Assembly (NCBI RefSeq): GCF_003014695.1
Contig: NZ_PYAS01000012.1
Span: forward strand, 62,001-126,000
DNA: 64,000 nt
Source: Dyadobacter jiangsuensis
GTDB taxonomy: Bacteria > Bacteroidota > Bacteroidia > Cytophagales > Spirosomataceae
Direction of reading: 5' to 3'
Position numbers and translations under genes: made by a program. This document shows, in pieces, positions 47,139 to 56,238 of this stretch. Below the pieces are notes generated by a model. It made no database searches. It was not told where the DNA came from and saw nothing but the letters and a program-made list of their open reading frames with translations. How positions within the stretch are numbered: the stretch's first letter is position 1; each line of letters begins with the position of its first letter.

Positions 47139-47162
47139 GGCCGCGGGGAATGCCCCGCGGCC
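47139..47162 (-). other. Strong hairpin between RND permease and outer-membrane factor genes
   Basis: GGCCGCGGGG and CCCCGCGGCC form a perfect, very GC-rich 10-bp stem with loop AATG (CATT on the transcript). No long T-run follows, only TTTCAAATC, so it may set transcript stability or partial read-through rather than terminate. Confidence 0.7.
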
Positions 47163-47182
47163 AGAACTGGATTCGAGGGGGA

Positions 47183-50100
47183 TTAGTGCAGCAATGCTTC
47201 CTCTTCCGCAGCCACTACCGGAGGAGGCGTCTTTTTCTTTTTGGCCATGCTCGCAAACACCACATATAATCCCGGAATGATGATTACCCCGAAAATGGTA
47301 CCGATGAGCATACCTCCCGCCGCGGCCGCGCCGATAGACCGGTTGCCGATCGCGCCCGCACCGGACGCCATTACAAGCGGGATGAGCCCCGCCACGAATG
47401 CGAAGGAGGTCATCAGGATCGGGCGGAGACGTTCGGTAGCACCTTCCAGTACGGCTTCTATCACCGTACGGCCTTCTTTTTGGCGTATAATGGCATATTC
47501 CACGATCAGGATCGCGTTTTTACCCAACAAACCAATGAGCATGACGAGCGATACCTGGGCGTAAATGTTGTTTTCCAGTCCCATTAATTTCAACGCGAGG
47601 AATGCACCAAAAACACCAGTCGGGAGTGACAGGATAACCGGCAGCGGCAACAGGAAGCTTTCGTACTGCGCCGCAAGGAGCAGGTATACGAATATCAGAC
47701 AGATCGCGAAAATGAATACGGCCTGGTTTCCGGAAAGGATTTCCTCGCGCGTCATACCCGACCAGTCGTAGGTAAAGCCCTTCGGCAGGCTGGTCGCAGC
47801 CACGCGCTCGACGGCCTTGATGGCGTCACCGCTACTGTAACCGGGCGCCGCATCCCCGTTGATCATCGCCGACGTATACATATTATAGCGAGTCAGCAAC
47901 TCGGGGCCATACACCCGTTCCAGCTTGATGAAAGTCGAGAACGGCACCATTTCACCCCGGTTGTTTTTGACATACAACTTGAGAATGTCCTCCGGGTTTT
48001 TACGGAAGCTCGCATCGGCCTGCACCATCACCTTGTACATCTGTCCGAAACGGATGAAGTTGGAAGCGTAATAACTACCAATCATGGTTTGCAGGGTACC
48101 CATAGCAACGTCTATCGACACACCTTTTTTGGCAGCAATGTCCGAGTCGACGTGGATCATATATTGCGGGAAGCTGGCATCGAAGCTGCTGAATGCCGCC
48201 GAGATCTCCGGCGTAGCCGCGAGGTCCTTCACAAATTTATTGGTGATCTCGGCCGTTTTCTGCAAATCCTCATTACCCGAGCGGTCCTGAACCCTTAGCT
48301 CGAAACCACTGGAGTTACCAAAGCCGGGTACGGTAGGAGGTGGGAAAAACTGGATTTCGGCATCGGTAATATGCTTCGTTTTGGCCTCCATTTCCTTGAT
48401 CACGTCCTGAACCGATGCCTTCCGCTGATCCCAGGGTTTCAGGTTGATCATAGCCATCCCGTACGACGAACCAGCCGATTCGGTAAGCAAGCTGTAACCG
48501 GATAGGGAAGAAACGGATTCGACGGGTTCGAGGCTTTTGGCTACCTTTTGAATTTCATCCAACACGACTTCGGTCCGCTCAACGGTAGCACCCACCGGAG
48601 TGGTGACGTTTACGTTGATTACCCCCTGATCTTCCGTCGGGATAAATCCGCTCGGGAGAATGGTATTGATGCCGAATGTAGCGACGCAGAATCCGATCAG
48701 CAATCCGATGGTGATCATCCGGCGGCTTACAATGGACGAAAGTAGCTTCCGGTAACCGCTTTGCAAGCCGTCATAACCTTTATTGAAACCATCGAAAAAC
48801 CTGGTGAGCGGGTTCTTCTTCACAGGCTGGCCGTGGGTGTTTTTCAGCATGAGCGCGCATAATGCGGGCGTGAGCGTAAGGGCGTTGATCCCCGAAATAA
48901 CAATCGAAATCGCGAGGGTGATGGAGAACTGCCGATAGAAAATCCCGACGGGGCCCGACATAAATGCTACCGGAACAAACACCGCCGACATTACCAAGGT
49001 GATCGCGATGATAGCGCCGCTCATTTCCTTCATCGATTCGATGGTCGCTTCCATCGCAGGCAAATGCTTTTCGGCCATCTTGGCGTGCACCGCCTCCACG
49101 ACCACAATCGCATTATCGACCACAATACCAATTGCCAGTACCAATGCGAAAAGTGTCAGCAGGTTAATGGAGAACCCAAACATCTGCATGAATGCGAACG
49201 TACCGACCAATGCCACCGGCACCGCCAGAGCCGGGATTAGCGTGGAACGGAAGTCCTGCAAGAATATATACACGATCAGGATTACCAATATGAATGCCTC
49301 GATGAGCGTGCGGATTACCTCATGAATGGAGGCGTCGAGGAAGCGGGAAACGTCGTAGGATACGAAATAGTCCATTCCGGGCGGGAAGGTGGTCGTTTTC
49401 AGTTCCGCGACTTTATCCTTGATATTCTGAATAACCTCCTGGGCATTGGAGCCCGGACGCTGCTTGATCATGATCGAAGCGGACGGCCTTCCATTGGATT
49501 TGGAAGCCATATCATATTCCAGCGTCCCGAACTCGATCTTGGCGACGTCTTTCAGTTTCAGAATGGATCCATCGGGGTTCGAGCGCAGCACGATGTTTTC
49601 GTATTGTGTCGGCTCGAAGAGCTTGCCCGTATATTTCAATACATATTGCAATACATTCTTTTCTCGGCCGGAGCTCACGCCGGTCTTACCCGGTGCGGCT
49701 ACCACGTTCTGATCGCGGATGGCCTGGATCACCTCGTCGGCGGAGACATTGTAGCTGTTCATACGATCGGGTTGCAGCCATACGCGCATCGAGTAATCTT
49801 TGCTACCCATAATCTGCGCACGGCCCACACCGTCGATCCTTTTCAGCTCTTTGATGATATTGATATCGGCGAAGTTGTACACGAAATCCTCGCCCACGGT
49901 GGTATCGGAGCTCATGATATCGAGGTACATGAGCATACTGTTTACCTCTTTCTCGGTCTTCACACCGGCCTTGATAACTTCTTCCGGAAGTTCGTCGATC
50001 ACCGTCTGGACGCGGTTTTGAACGTTTACCGCGGCAAGGTCGGGGTCTACACCCACGTTGAAGGAAACGTTGATCGTCGTGACGCCGTCGTTTCCGGAAA

Positions 50101-50341
50101 CACTCGTCATATAGGTCATGCCGGGTACACCGTTGATGGCCTTTTCAAGGGGAACGGCCACAGCGTTGACGCCGGTTTCCGCGTTGGCTCCAGTATAGGT
50201 GGCCGTCACGACTACCGACGGCGGAACGATGTCGGGAAACTGGGAGACGGGTAACTCCACCACTGCCAGAATACCCAGCAGGGTAATAAATATGGAGATA
50301 ACCAGCGATAGGACTGGCCTCTCGATGAATTTTTGAAACAT
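47183..50341 (-). CDS. RND efflux permease (HAE1/AcrB type)
   Basis: 1052 residues, the inner-membrane trimeric pump of a tripartite drug/lipid exporter. The N-terminus MFQKFIERPVLSLVISIFIT and two large periplasmic loops are typical. In the fourth membrane segment the usual Asp-Asp proton-relay pair is Asp409-Asn410 (GIVVDNAIVVVEAV). The partner lysine in segment ten is present (GLLGKNAILIVEYAI). The FIPTEDQGVINVNV and DWSGMTREE segments are as in AcrB. The adaptor gene lies 29 bases upstream and the outer-membrane factor downstream. Confidence 0.96.
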   Translation of the reverse strand: MFQKFIERPVLSLVISIFITLLGILAVVELPVSQFPDIVPPSVVVTATYTGANAETGVNAVAVPLEKAINGVPGMTYMTSVSGNDGVTTINVSFNVGVDPDLAAVNVQNRVQTVIDELPEEVIKAGVKTEKEVNSMLMYLDIMSSDTTVGEDFVYNFADINIIKELKRIDGVGRAQIMGSKDYSMRVWLQPDRMNSYNVSADEVIQAIRDQNVVAAPGKTGVSSGREKNVLQYVLKYTGKLFEPTQYENIVLRSNPDGSILKLKDVAKIEFGTLEYDMASKSNGRPSASIMIKQRPGSNAQEVIQNIKDKVAELKTTTFPPGMDYFVSYDVSRFLDASIHEVIRTLIEAFILVILIVYIFLQDFRSTLIPALAVPVALVGTFAFMQMFGFSINLLTLFALVLAIGIVVDNAIVVVEAVHAKMAEKHLPAMEATIESMKEMSGAIIAITLVMSAVFVPVAFMSGPVGIFYRQFSITLAISIVISGINALTLTPALCALMLKNTHGQPVKKNPLTRFFDGFNKGYDGLQSGYRKLLSSIVSRRMITIGLLIGFCVATFGINTILPSGFIPTEDQGVINVNVTTPVGATVERTEVVLDEIQKVAKSLEPVESVSSLSGYSLLTESAGSSYGMAMINLKPWDQRKASVQDVIKEMEAKTKHITDAEIQFFPPPTVPGFGNSSGFELRVQDRSGNEDLQKTAEITNKFVKDLAATPEISAAFSSFDASFPQYMIHVDSDIAAKKGVSIDVAMGTLQTMIGSYYASNFIRFGQMYKVMVQADASFRKNPEDILKLYVKNNRGEMVPFSTFIKLERVYGPELLTRYNMYTSAMINGDAAPGYSSGDAIKAVERVAATSLPKGFTYDWSGMTREEILSGNQAVFIFAICLIFVYLLLAAQYESFLLPLPVILSLPTGVFGAFLALKLMGLENNIYAQVSLVMLIGLLGKNAILIVEYAIIRQKEGRTVIEAVLEGATERLRPILMTSFAFVAGLIPLVMASGAGAIGNRSIGAAAAGGMLIGTIFGVIIIPGLYVVFASMAKKKKTPPPVVAAEEEALLH

Positions 50342-50370
50342 AATCTACAATTCAGGTGATAGAAGGATTG

Positions 50371-51519
50371 CTACCGCGCGGTAAGCTCAATTTTTTCGGT
50401 CGATACGGTATCCGAAGACACGGTTTTAGGATTGATCGTCGCACCGTCGCGAAGGGATTGAAGCCCTTCGCAAACAATTGTTTCGCCTGATTCGAGACCT
50501 GATTTAACAACATAAAAAGTAGATAGCCGGGATTGCGGCACAAAGCTGCGCGTCTTCACCTTGTTGTCTTTTCCAAGCACATACACGAAGTTTTTGTCCT
50601 GAATTTCAAATGCGGCCTGCTGCGGGATCAGGATCGCATTCTCCACGGTGTTGGTCAGACGGACTGTACCGGTAGAGCCATGTTTAAGGAGTTTTTCCGG
50701 GTTCGAAAAGCGAGCGCGGAAAGCAATGGAGCCGGTACCTTCATCGAATGCACCTTCCATGGTTTCGATCACGCCTTTGTGTTTGAAAAACGATCCGTCG
50801 GCCAGTTCCAGTTCTACTACGGCCTGTTTGGTAGCAGCTTTGTCACGGGCTTTTACATATTCGAGGTATTCGTTTTCGGATACATTGAAATAGGCATAAA
50901 CCGTTTTGATGTCTGAAAGCGTGGTGAGCAATGTGCCTTCGTCGATGAGGCTACCCATCTTGGTTGGCAGGCGGTCGATTACACCATCGAACGGGGCTTT
51001 GATCACAGTATGCGCCAACTGAATGGCCGCATTCGATTTCTCCGACTTTGCTTCTTCGATTTTTGCATTAGCGGCCGCCAGTTTTGCCTGCGCTACTTCG
51101 AGCTCGCTTTTGGCAACCACATTCTTGTCAACGAGCAGTTTTACGCGCTTTACTTCCAGTTCGGCACCTTTCGCGTCGGCGATTGCGCTTTGCAGGTTGG
51201 CCTTCGCTTTGGCTAGCTGGGCCTCGTATTCTTCATTATTAATGCGGAACAAGGTCTGCCCTTTTCTGACTTCCTTGCCCTCGTCCACATACACTTCTTC
51301 GAGGTACCCTTTCACGCGGGCATATATTTCGACGTTCCGCAGGGCGTGGATATTGCCTACGTACTCGCGATGCAGTTCGGTTTTTTGAGGCCTGAGTTCC
51401 GTTACGGGGATGGTGGGAACACTGTCCTTCGTCTCCGTCAGCGTTTCACTTTTGGAAGCGCAGCCGTAAGCGAAAATGCTGACAAGCAAAAGGAGCGGCC
51501 ATTTTAAGTCTTTCATCAT
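50371..51519 (-). CDS. RND efflux periplasmic adaptor (AcrA/MexA type lipoprotein)
   Basis: 382 residues from the first of two adjacent ATGs (51519 and 51516, MMKDLKWPLLLL). The lipobox is YGC. Upstream open codons are not signal-like. It has a lipoyl half-motif (GNIHALRNVEIYARVKGYLE), a coiled-coil hairpin (about 95-165), the second lipoyl part (IKAPFDGVIDRLPTKMGSLI), then beta-barrel and membrane-proximal domains (IPQQAAFEIQDKNFVYVLG). It links the inner pump to the outer duct. No regulator gene adjoins it. Confidence 0.95.
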   Translation of the reverse strand: MMKDLKWPLLLLVSIFAYGCASKSETLTETKDSVPTIPVTELRPQKTELHREYVGNIHALRNVEIYARVKGYLEEVYVDEGKEVRKGQTLFRINNEEYEAQLAKAKANLQSAIADAKGAELEVKRVKLLVDKNVVAKSELEVAQAKLAAANAKIEEAKSEKSNAAIQLAHTVIKAPFDGVIDRLPTKMGSLIDEGTLLTTLSDIKTVYAYFNVSENEYLEYVKARDKAATKQAVVELELADGSFFKHKGVIETMEGAFDEGTGSIAFRARFSNPEKLLKHGSTGTVRLTNTVENAILIPQQAAFEIQDKNFVYVLGKDNKVKTRSFVPQSRLSTFYVVKSGLESGETIVCEGLQSLRDGATINPKTVSSDTVSTEKIELTAR

Positions 51520-51706
51520 GTTGCGTTTGTATAAATTGGTTGGCGGTAATGCAAGGGAATAGGAATAGCCCTTTGGCCGCGCGGGAAGGCCGTGCAGCAA
51601 AAGGAATAGCATGAATGTCGGAAGAGGCTCGTATATGCGCGTACAGGCATAGCGAGACGATCCGTCAGCTACGAAAATGTTGGATTAAAGAACGCTTGCG
51701 GCGAGT

Positions 51707-52126
51707 TCAAAAAGGGCAAAGGCGATGGAGGAAGCTGTAATAGTCGGGCAGCTTGATGTCTCCATTGCTAACGAAAAGCAGTTGAACGGATTCCCTGATC
51801 AGCTTGGGAACCCTGGTGATTTCGTACTGGGGCGCTGTTTGCGAAACCAGTGTGAGAAAGCGGTAGGTGGAATGCCGGTGGCGTAAAAGATCGGAAAGCG
51901 ATTCTTTCCATTCTGATTCATCCGCCCTTACGATCGTTTCGTTTTTACAGATCGTATCATCGATTAACACAATATGCCCGGTACCCGGCTTCTCCTCGAT
52001 TTCGTAGGGGGAGAAGGCCTCTGTGCCTATATCAATCTTGCACGCAACAGCCCTCTGTTGCCCCAGGAGCAACGAAACGGCGAATTGAGCGAGCCAGAAA
52101 AACAATACAAAAGTTCTTTTTGTCAT
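51707..52126 (-). CDS. Small secreted protein, unknown
   Basis: 139 residues with a signal peptide (MTKRTFVLFFWLAQFAVSLL then LGQQ). The mature part has cysteines at three points (ACKID, TICKN, LCPF) that could form disulfides. It has no motif I recognise. It is transcribed in the same direction as the RND operon but lies upstream of it, separated by about 190 bases. The alternating charged and hydrophobic pattern and the signal peptide argue for a real gene, but no family supports it. Confidence 0.55.
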   Translation of the reverse strand: MTKRTFVLFFWLAQFAVSLLLGQQRAVACKIDIGTEAFSPYEIEEKPGTGHIVLIDDTICKNETIVRADESEWKESLSDLLRHRHSTYRFLTLVSQTAPQYEITRVPKLIRESVQLLFVSNGDIKLPDYYSFLHRLCPF

Positions 52127-52500
52127 GATGCTGATGGAGATCAGGTCATTGAAAAATTCATACTTTTATAATGAATTCAAGAATGATTGGAACTATTGGA
52201 ACGGAATTGTGATACTAAACGGGCAATACTTCAAATATAACGTTTCAAATGTAGATTGCAAATTTTCGGGATTGTTAATGAACGTTAACAAAAAATATTT
52301 AGCTGGTAATGAATGCAAATATGCCCTTTTACGTACTCACAGAGGGGATTGAATATTCGGTTTCAAACTTGTGTTTTTCCGCTCAAACAGAGAACTTAAC
52401 CTCATGAAAACCGTGGCTTTAAAATGATGTAACTTTTCTGAGTAAAAGTGTATATTAACAAGCCGATTCGATTCCTCCGAAACGCTCAACACTGCTTGCA
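52127..52500. other. AT-rich non-coding stretch
   Basis: 374 bases without a convincing gene. A 75-codon plus frame from 52125 has no protein-like features. The only structure noted is the dyad TGTTAA-6-TTAACA at 52273-52290, which could be a regulator site. The promoters of the flanking divergent genes must lie here, but none matches the consensus well. Confidence 0.6.
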
Positions 52501-53544
52501 ATGGTCGTTACACCAATTTATACCGAGCATTTTGTACTCACCAAAATGACGGCCGGAGACGGCGACAAGTATTTCAGGCTGAGTAATAATGCCAATGTGA
52601 TGAAATATGTCACAGGCTATTCGCTCACCCGGGAGGAATCGGATGATATGCTCAAAAGTTTTCTGGAAGAGTATGGCATGGACACGTACCTGGGCAGATA
52701 TCTTATCGAGGACAGGCATTCGGGGGACTTGATAGGGGCGGCCAAGCTGGATAAGATCGGGTCGGCGATCGAGATCGGGTACAGGGTTATGGAAGAGTAC
52801 TGGGGGAAGGGAGTGGCGACGGAAATTGCGAAAGGGCTGATCCGTTTCTCGAAAAATGTGCTGAAAGCCCCGGATGTGATTGCATTTGTGAATGTCAACA
52901 ACACCGCGTCTATCCGCGTATTGGAAAAAGCCGGAATGACAAATACCGAGTTGATCGAAGACCTTGATGAAGTCAAGTACAGGTTTAATTATTCACCAAA
53001 AAGTACCCCCTTTATGAAAAAAGTGCTCTACACTATCCTTGGACTCATTGCGCTGGTCCTGATTGCCGCTTTCATCATGCCGAAAGACTATGCCGTCGAG
53101 CGTGAAATCGTCGTGAACAAACCCAAAGCGGAGGTTTTTGAATACCTTAAATCCCTCAAAAAGCAGAACGACTGGAGTGCATGGGGACGCAAAGATCCTA
53201 AGATGGTCAAGACCTTCTCCGGTACAGATGGTACCGTCGGCTTCGTTTCGATGTGGGAGGGTAACGACGACGTCGGGAAAGGTGAGCAGGAAATTACCAA
53301 AATCGACGAAGGAAATCGCATCGATACGCAACTGCGCTTCCTGAAACCGTTCGAGAGCACCAGCGACGCTTATATGATCACGGAGGGCATCGACTCCACG
53401 TCCACGCGCGTCCGCTGGGGCTTTACCGGTAAAATGCCCATTCCGATGAACGTCATGCTCCCGTTCCTGAATATGGATGAATCTGTCGGAAAAGATTTTC
53501 AGGAAGGGTTAACCAATCTGAAAGGAATACTGGAAAAACAATGA
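52501..53544 (+). CDS. GNAT acetyltransferase fused to SRPBCC-domain membrane protein
   Basis: 347 residues. Residues 1-165 are a GNAT N-acetyltransferase of the RimJ/RimL kind (TEHFVLTKMTAGDGDKYFRL, GYRVMEEYWGKGVATEIAKG, the acetyl-CoA loop, and NNTASIRVLEKAGM). From Met172 a new N-terminus-like sequence begins, MKKVLYTILGLIALVLIAAF, with one membrane segment. It is followed by an SRPBCC/polyketide-cyclase domain (VEREIVVNKPKAEVFEYLKS to the end). The second half looks like a complete stand-alone protein, so it may be a fusion or two products from one frame (internal ATG at 53014). It overlaps the next gene by ATGA. Confidence 0.85.
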   Translation: MVVTPIYTEHFVLTKMTAGDGDKYFRLSNNANVMKYVTGYSLTREESDDMLKSFLEEYGMDTYLGRYLIEDRHSGDLIGAAKLDKIGSAIEIGYRVMEEYWGKGVATEIAKGLIRFSKNVLKAPDVIAFVNVNNTASIRVLEKAGMTNTELIEDLDEVKYRFNYSPKSTPFMKKVLYTILGLIALVLIAAFIMPKDYAVEREIVVNKPKAEVFEYLKSLKKQNDWSAWGRKDPKMVKTFSGTDGTVGFVSMWEGNDDVGKGEQEITKIDEGNRIDTQLRFLKPFESTSDAYMITEGIDSTSTRVRWGFTGKMPIPMNVMLPFLNMDESVGKDFQEGLTNLKGILEKQ

Positions 53545-54158
53545 GCCATACCGACCCACGTATTGACGCCTACATAGTCAAATCGGCCAGCTTCGCGATT
53601 CCTATACTCGAATACCTGCGTGCGCTCGTACACGAGACGTGCCCGGAGGCGAAGGAAACCATGAAATGGAGTTTTCCGCATTTTGAATACAAGGGAAGTA
53701 TCCTGTGCAGCATGGCCTCTTTCAAACAACATTGTGCATTCGGTTTCTGGCTTGAATCACGCCTGAGCGATCCGGGCAATCTGCTCGCCGTAAATGGCGA
53801 GCGGGTAGGAATGGGAAGCCTCGGGAAAATCGCCGGTATTGAAGACCTTCCTGCGGAAGAGCATCTGCGGGGTTTTATCCTCGAAGCTATGCGCCTGATC
53901 GACAGTGGCGTGAAATTGAAAAAGGATAACAAGCCGCAAGAGACGAAAGAGCTCGTTGTTCCGGCTTATGTGACCGAAGCGCTGGCCGATCATGCGGAAG
54001 CCAGGAAGGTTTTTGAGGGATTCAGCTATTCCAATAAAAAAGAATACGTGGAATGGTTCGAAGACGCCAAAACCGAAGCCACACGCGAAAAACGCATTGC
54101 ACAAGCGCTGGAATGGCTGGCAGAAGGGAAGGTGCGAAACTGGAAATATGTCAGATAA
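53541..54158 (+). CDS. YdeI/OmpD-associated family protein with DUF1801 domain
   Basis: 205 residues. An N-terminal DUF1801 part (DAYIVKSASFAIPILEYLRA, KETMKWSFPHFEYKGSILCS) is followed by a C-terminal YdeI/OmdA part (about 140-205: VTEALADHAEARKVFEGFSY, SNKKEYVEWFEDAKTEATRE, KRIAQALEWLAEG). It is soluble. Relatives are linked to envelope stress or bacteriocin tolerance, but the activity is not established. The start overlaps the previous stop (ATGA at 53541), so it is coupled to the GNAT-SRPBCC gene. Confidence 0.9.
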   Translation: MSHTDPRIDAYIVKSASFAIPILEYLRALVHETCPEAKETMKWSFPHFEYKGSILCSMASFKQHCAFGFWLESRLSDPGNLLAVNGERVGMGSLGKIAGIEDLPAEEHLRGFILEAMRLIDSGVKLKKDNKPQETKELVVPAYVTEALADHAEARKVFEGFSYSNKKEYVEWFEDAKTEATREKRIAQALEWLAEGKVRNWKYVR

Positions 54159-54162
54159 CAAA

Positions 54163-54190
54163 AAAAATCCCGGAGTGATCCGGGATTTTT
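54163..54190. terminator. Bidirectional terminator between the YdeI-type and HmuY-type genes
   Basis: A perfect 12-bp stem AAAAATCCCGGA / TCCGGGATTTTT is closed by a GTGA tetraloop. A/T runs on both sides suit both convergent genes. Confidence 0.88.
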
Positions 54191-54209
54191 GCTTTTAAGG
54201 GTTTGGGGA

Positions 54210-54791
54210 TTAAAATTTCCCGTCCTCGCCCGCAATCGTGTATCTGAAAGTGTAGTAGCTGGACTCTTCCGTAGGCACATCTTCCGGCGCGCCTTTGTAG
54301 TAACTGATGATCTCCACCTTAGCCACTTTACCGTCGGCAGTTTTGACCAAAAGGGTTCTTCCGGGGATCGGCAGGATCGCGTGGACGCTCATGTCGTATT
54401 TGTACCAACTGTTGCCGCTTCCGCCAGGAATGGCGAAACCTGCATCGCCGTCGGTTTTGTAGCCGTCTTTGGGCGCTTCGCTTACCTGGTCAAAAGGTTT
54501 TGCCAGGACGATCGCCCCGCCTTCACCCGGGCCGCTGGTGCCGCTGTTGGTGGCAATGGTGGTTTTGCTGAATGCGATATCCCAGTTTTTCGTCTTGGCG
54601 TCGGCGGCGGGTACTTCCTTGCCGGTAGCCAGGCTGAAATAGATATAGGACTTGGTATTCGCATTCAAATCTTTGATCACCGTAATTTCCGGTTTGGCTG
54701 GTGCTACCAACTGTGTTTTGGTGGCAAGGTTTGTCAAATCAGGTGTTGCCGCCAGCGTACAGGCTGCAAGGATGATGGATTTCAATAGCAT
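54210..54791 (-). CDS. HmuY-like haem-binding lipoprotein (short)
   Basis: 193 residues. The N-terminus MLLKSIILAACTLAATPDLT looks like a short lipoprotein signal, with Cys11 after ILAA. The body carries HmuY-type strands: TKSYIYFSLATGKEV, NWDIAFSKTTIATNSGTSGP, LPIPGRTLLVKTADGKVAKV and SSYYTFRYTIAG. HmuY proteins capture haem outside the cell and hand it to a TonB-dependent receptor. It is the last gene of the receptor operon, 19 bases after the longer HmuY-like gene. The haem ligands cannot be assigned by eye. Confidence 0.83.
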   Translation of the reverse strand: MLLKSIILAACTLAATPDLTNLATKTQLVAPAKPEITVIKDLNANTKSYIYFSLATGKEVPAADAKTKNWDIAFSKTTIATNSGTSGPGEGGAIVLAKPFDQVSEAPKDGYKTDGDAGFAIPGGSGNSWYKYDMSVHAILPIPGRTLLVKTADGKVAKVEIISYYKGAPEDVPTEESSYYTFRYTIAGEDGKF

Positions 54792-54810
54792 AATTCAAGA
54801 GTTTTGGGCC

Positions 54811-56202
54811 TTAGGCTCCTTTTTTAACAAGTTTGTATTCCAATTTCGGCTTGCCGCGCTCGCCGCCGTCGCTGGCATGGAAGCTGATGAATTTCAGCTT
54901 GTAAATATTGCCCGCCGGGTCTTTGACGAGGTAGAAACGATCCGTTTTAACGCCGATGGTCCCCTGCGTAACCCGCCATTTCGAGCCGATCACATCCGCA
55001 GCTTTGCTGAATGTGATGCCTGCAAGATTGCTTTCAGCAAATGCATCGTAAGTGGCCGTGGTCGTGAGTACTTCGGCAGCTTCTACACCGCCGAGGCTGT
55101 TGGTGAATACGAGGTCGGAGAAACCGTAAGGAATGAGCCCCGTACCGAAATTGGTGAAATACATGCTGTAACCCCATTTCAGGTCCCAGCGGTCTTTGGC
55201 AGGCTCTGCATCGACGGTCGCACCTTTTTCAAGGGAAACAAATTCGAAATTATACGCCGCATCTTTGGTAATATCCAGGGTTTTGAAAGTGGTATCGTTC
55301 ACTTTGGCATATTGCAACGTGTAACCCGATCCTTTGCGCAGAATGCGAATTTTGTACAGATCAGCCACCGGCAGAACGTCCATCGATCCGCCTTTACGGT
55401 TGAGAATGTAAACTTTGTTGTCGGCGTCGGTAGCCGAAACAGCTGCGATTGCCGTTTTCGTGAGATCGCCGGTAGCATCGTCTACGAGCGAAAGTTTGCC
55501 TGTACCCTGGCCAACAGCCAATGAGTCAGTCTTAAAATCTTTGTCGGAAACAGCATTGATGTCCGTTTTATTGATAACCAGTGCCGAAGCGCCGTTGGTA
55601 CCGTTGATCGTCACACGGAAATCGGAGCCGCCGTAAAACCCGAGGTCCCAGCTATTGCGAAGAACGGGCGTCTGTGCGTTGGCGCTAAGGTCGAGGAATA
55701 CCGAATTGGCGGCGCTGCTGCCAGGCTCACCGGCTGCGATACCGTTCAACTGAATGCTGGTACCTTCGGAAATGATCGCTTTGAAGCTTAGTTTCAATGC
55801 GGAAGTAGTACCAACCAGTACCTGAGTACCCACCGAAGCAATTTTGAATGCAATGCTCTCATCGCCATCCAGCAGCACGCCCGATTTTTTGTTCACTTTG
55901 AAAGATACCGACGACTGTCCGGCAGGTACCGATAAGGTGATGGTGTTGTTGGCAGCCGCGGGCGTGGTGGTAAACTCCGTGTCGTAAGTAAGCTGTGTAG
56001 GTGTTAATGTCACAGAAACCGGTGTAGCAGCGTCAACTGCTCTCGTCAGCGAGATTTTGATCTCGGTTTCTTCTCCTTCAAAACCCTTTTCGGTCGCTTC
56101 AAAAGCCGCCAGGTTATCCGGCAATGGTGGTTCGTCGTCGCTGCACGCGTTGAATGTTCCCAGGAATGCAACCAGTAATAGCGACCGGACTATTTTCTTC
56201 AT
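54811..56202 (-). CDS. HmuY-like haem-binding lipoprotein with N-terminal Ig/Calx-beta-like domain
   Basis: 463 residues. Lipobox FNAC gives a lipidated N-terminus. Residues of about 30-135 form a Calx-beta-like domain (GFEGEETEIKISLTRAVDAA, DGDESIAFKIAS). The rest is HmuY-like with two similar halves, NSWDLGFYGGSDFRVTINGT and DRWDLKWGYSMYFTNFGTGL, and a C-terminal RFYLVKDPAGNIYKLKFISF. It is expected to bind haem at the cell surface and pass it to the receptor encoded 36 bases upstream. Confidence 0.87.
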   Translation of the reverse strand: MKKIVRSLLLVAFLGTFNACSDDEPPLPDNLAAFEATEKGFEGEETEIKISLTRAVDAATPVSVTLTPTQLTYDTEFTTTPAAANNTITLSVPAGQSSVSFKVNKKSGVLLDGDESIAFKIASVGTQVLVGTTSALKLSFKAIISEGTSIQLNGIAAGEPGSSAANSVFLDLSANAQTPVLRNSWDLGFYGGSDFRVTINGTNGASALVINKTDINAVSDKDFKTDSLAVGQGTGKLSLVDDATGDLTKTAIAAVSATDADNKVYILNRKGGSMDVLPVADLYKIRILRKGSGYTLQYAKVNDTTFKTLDITKDAAYNFEFVSLEKGATVDAEPAKDRWDLKWGYSMYFTNFGTGLIPYGFSDLVFTNSLGGVEAAEVLTTTATYDAFAESNLAGITFSKAADVIGSKWRVTQGTIGVKTDRFYLVKDPAGNIYKLKFISFHASDGGERGKPKLEYKLVKKGA

Positions 56203-56238
56203 AGTTATTGGAGTTATAATGAAAGGGTATTTTGATTG

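Noticed and set aside
49322-50254. 310-codon plus-strand frame opposite the RND permease gene
   Set aside because: Shadow of the permease reading frame. No signal, domain or start context.
52125-52352. 75-codon plus frame in the AT-rich gap
   Set aside because: Begins inside the neighbouring gene's promoter region and has no recognisable pattern, so it is treated as non-coding.
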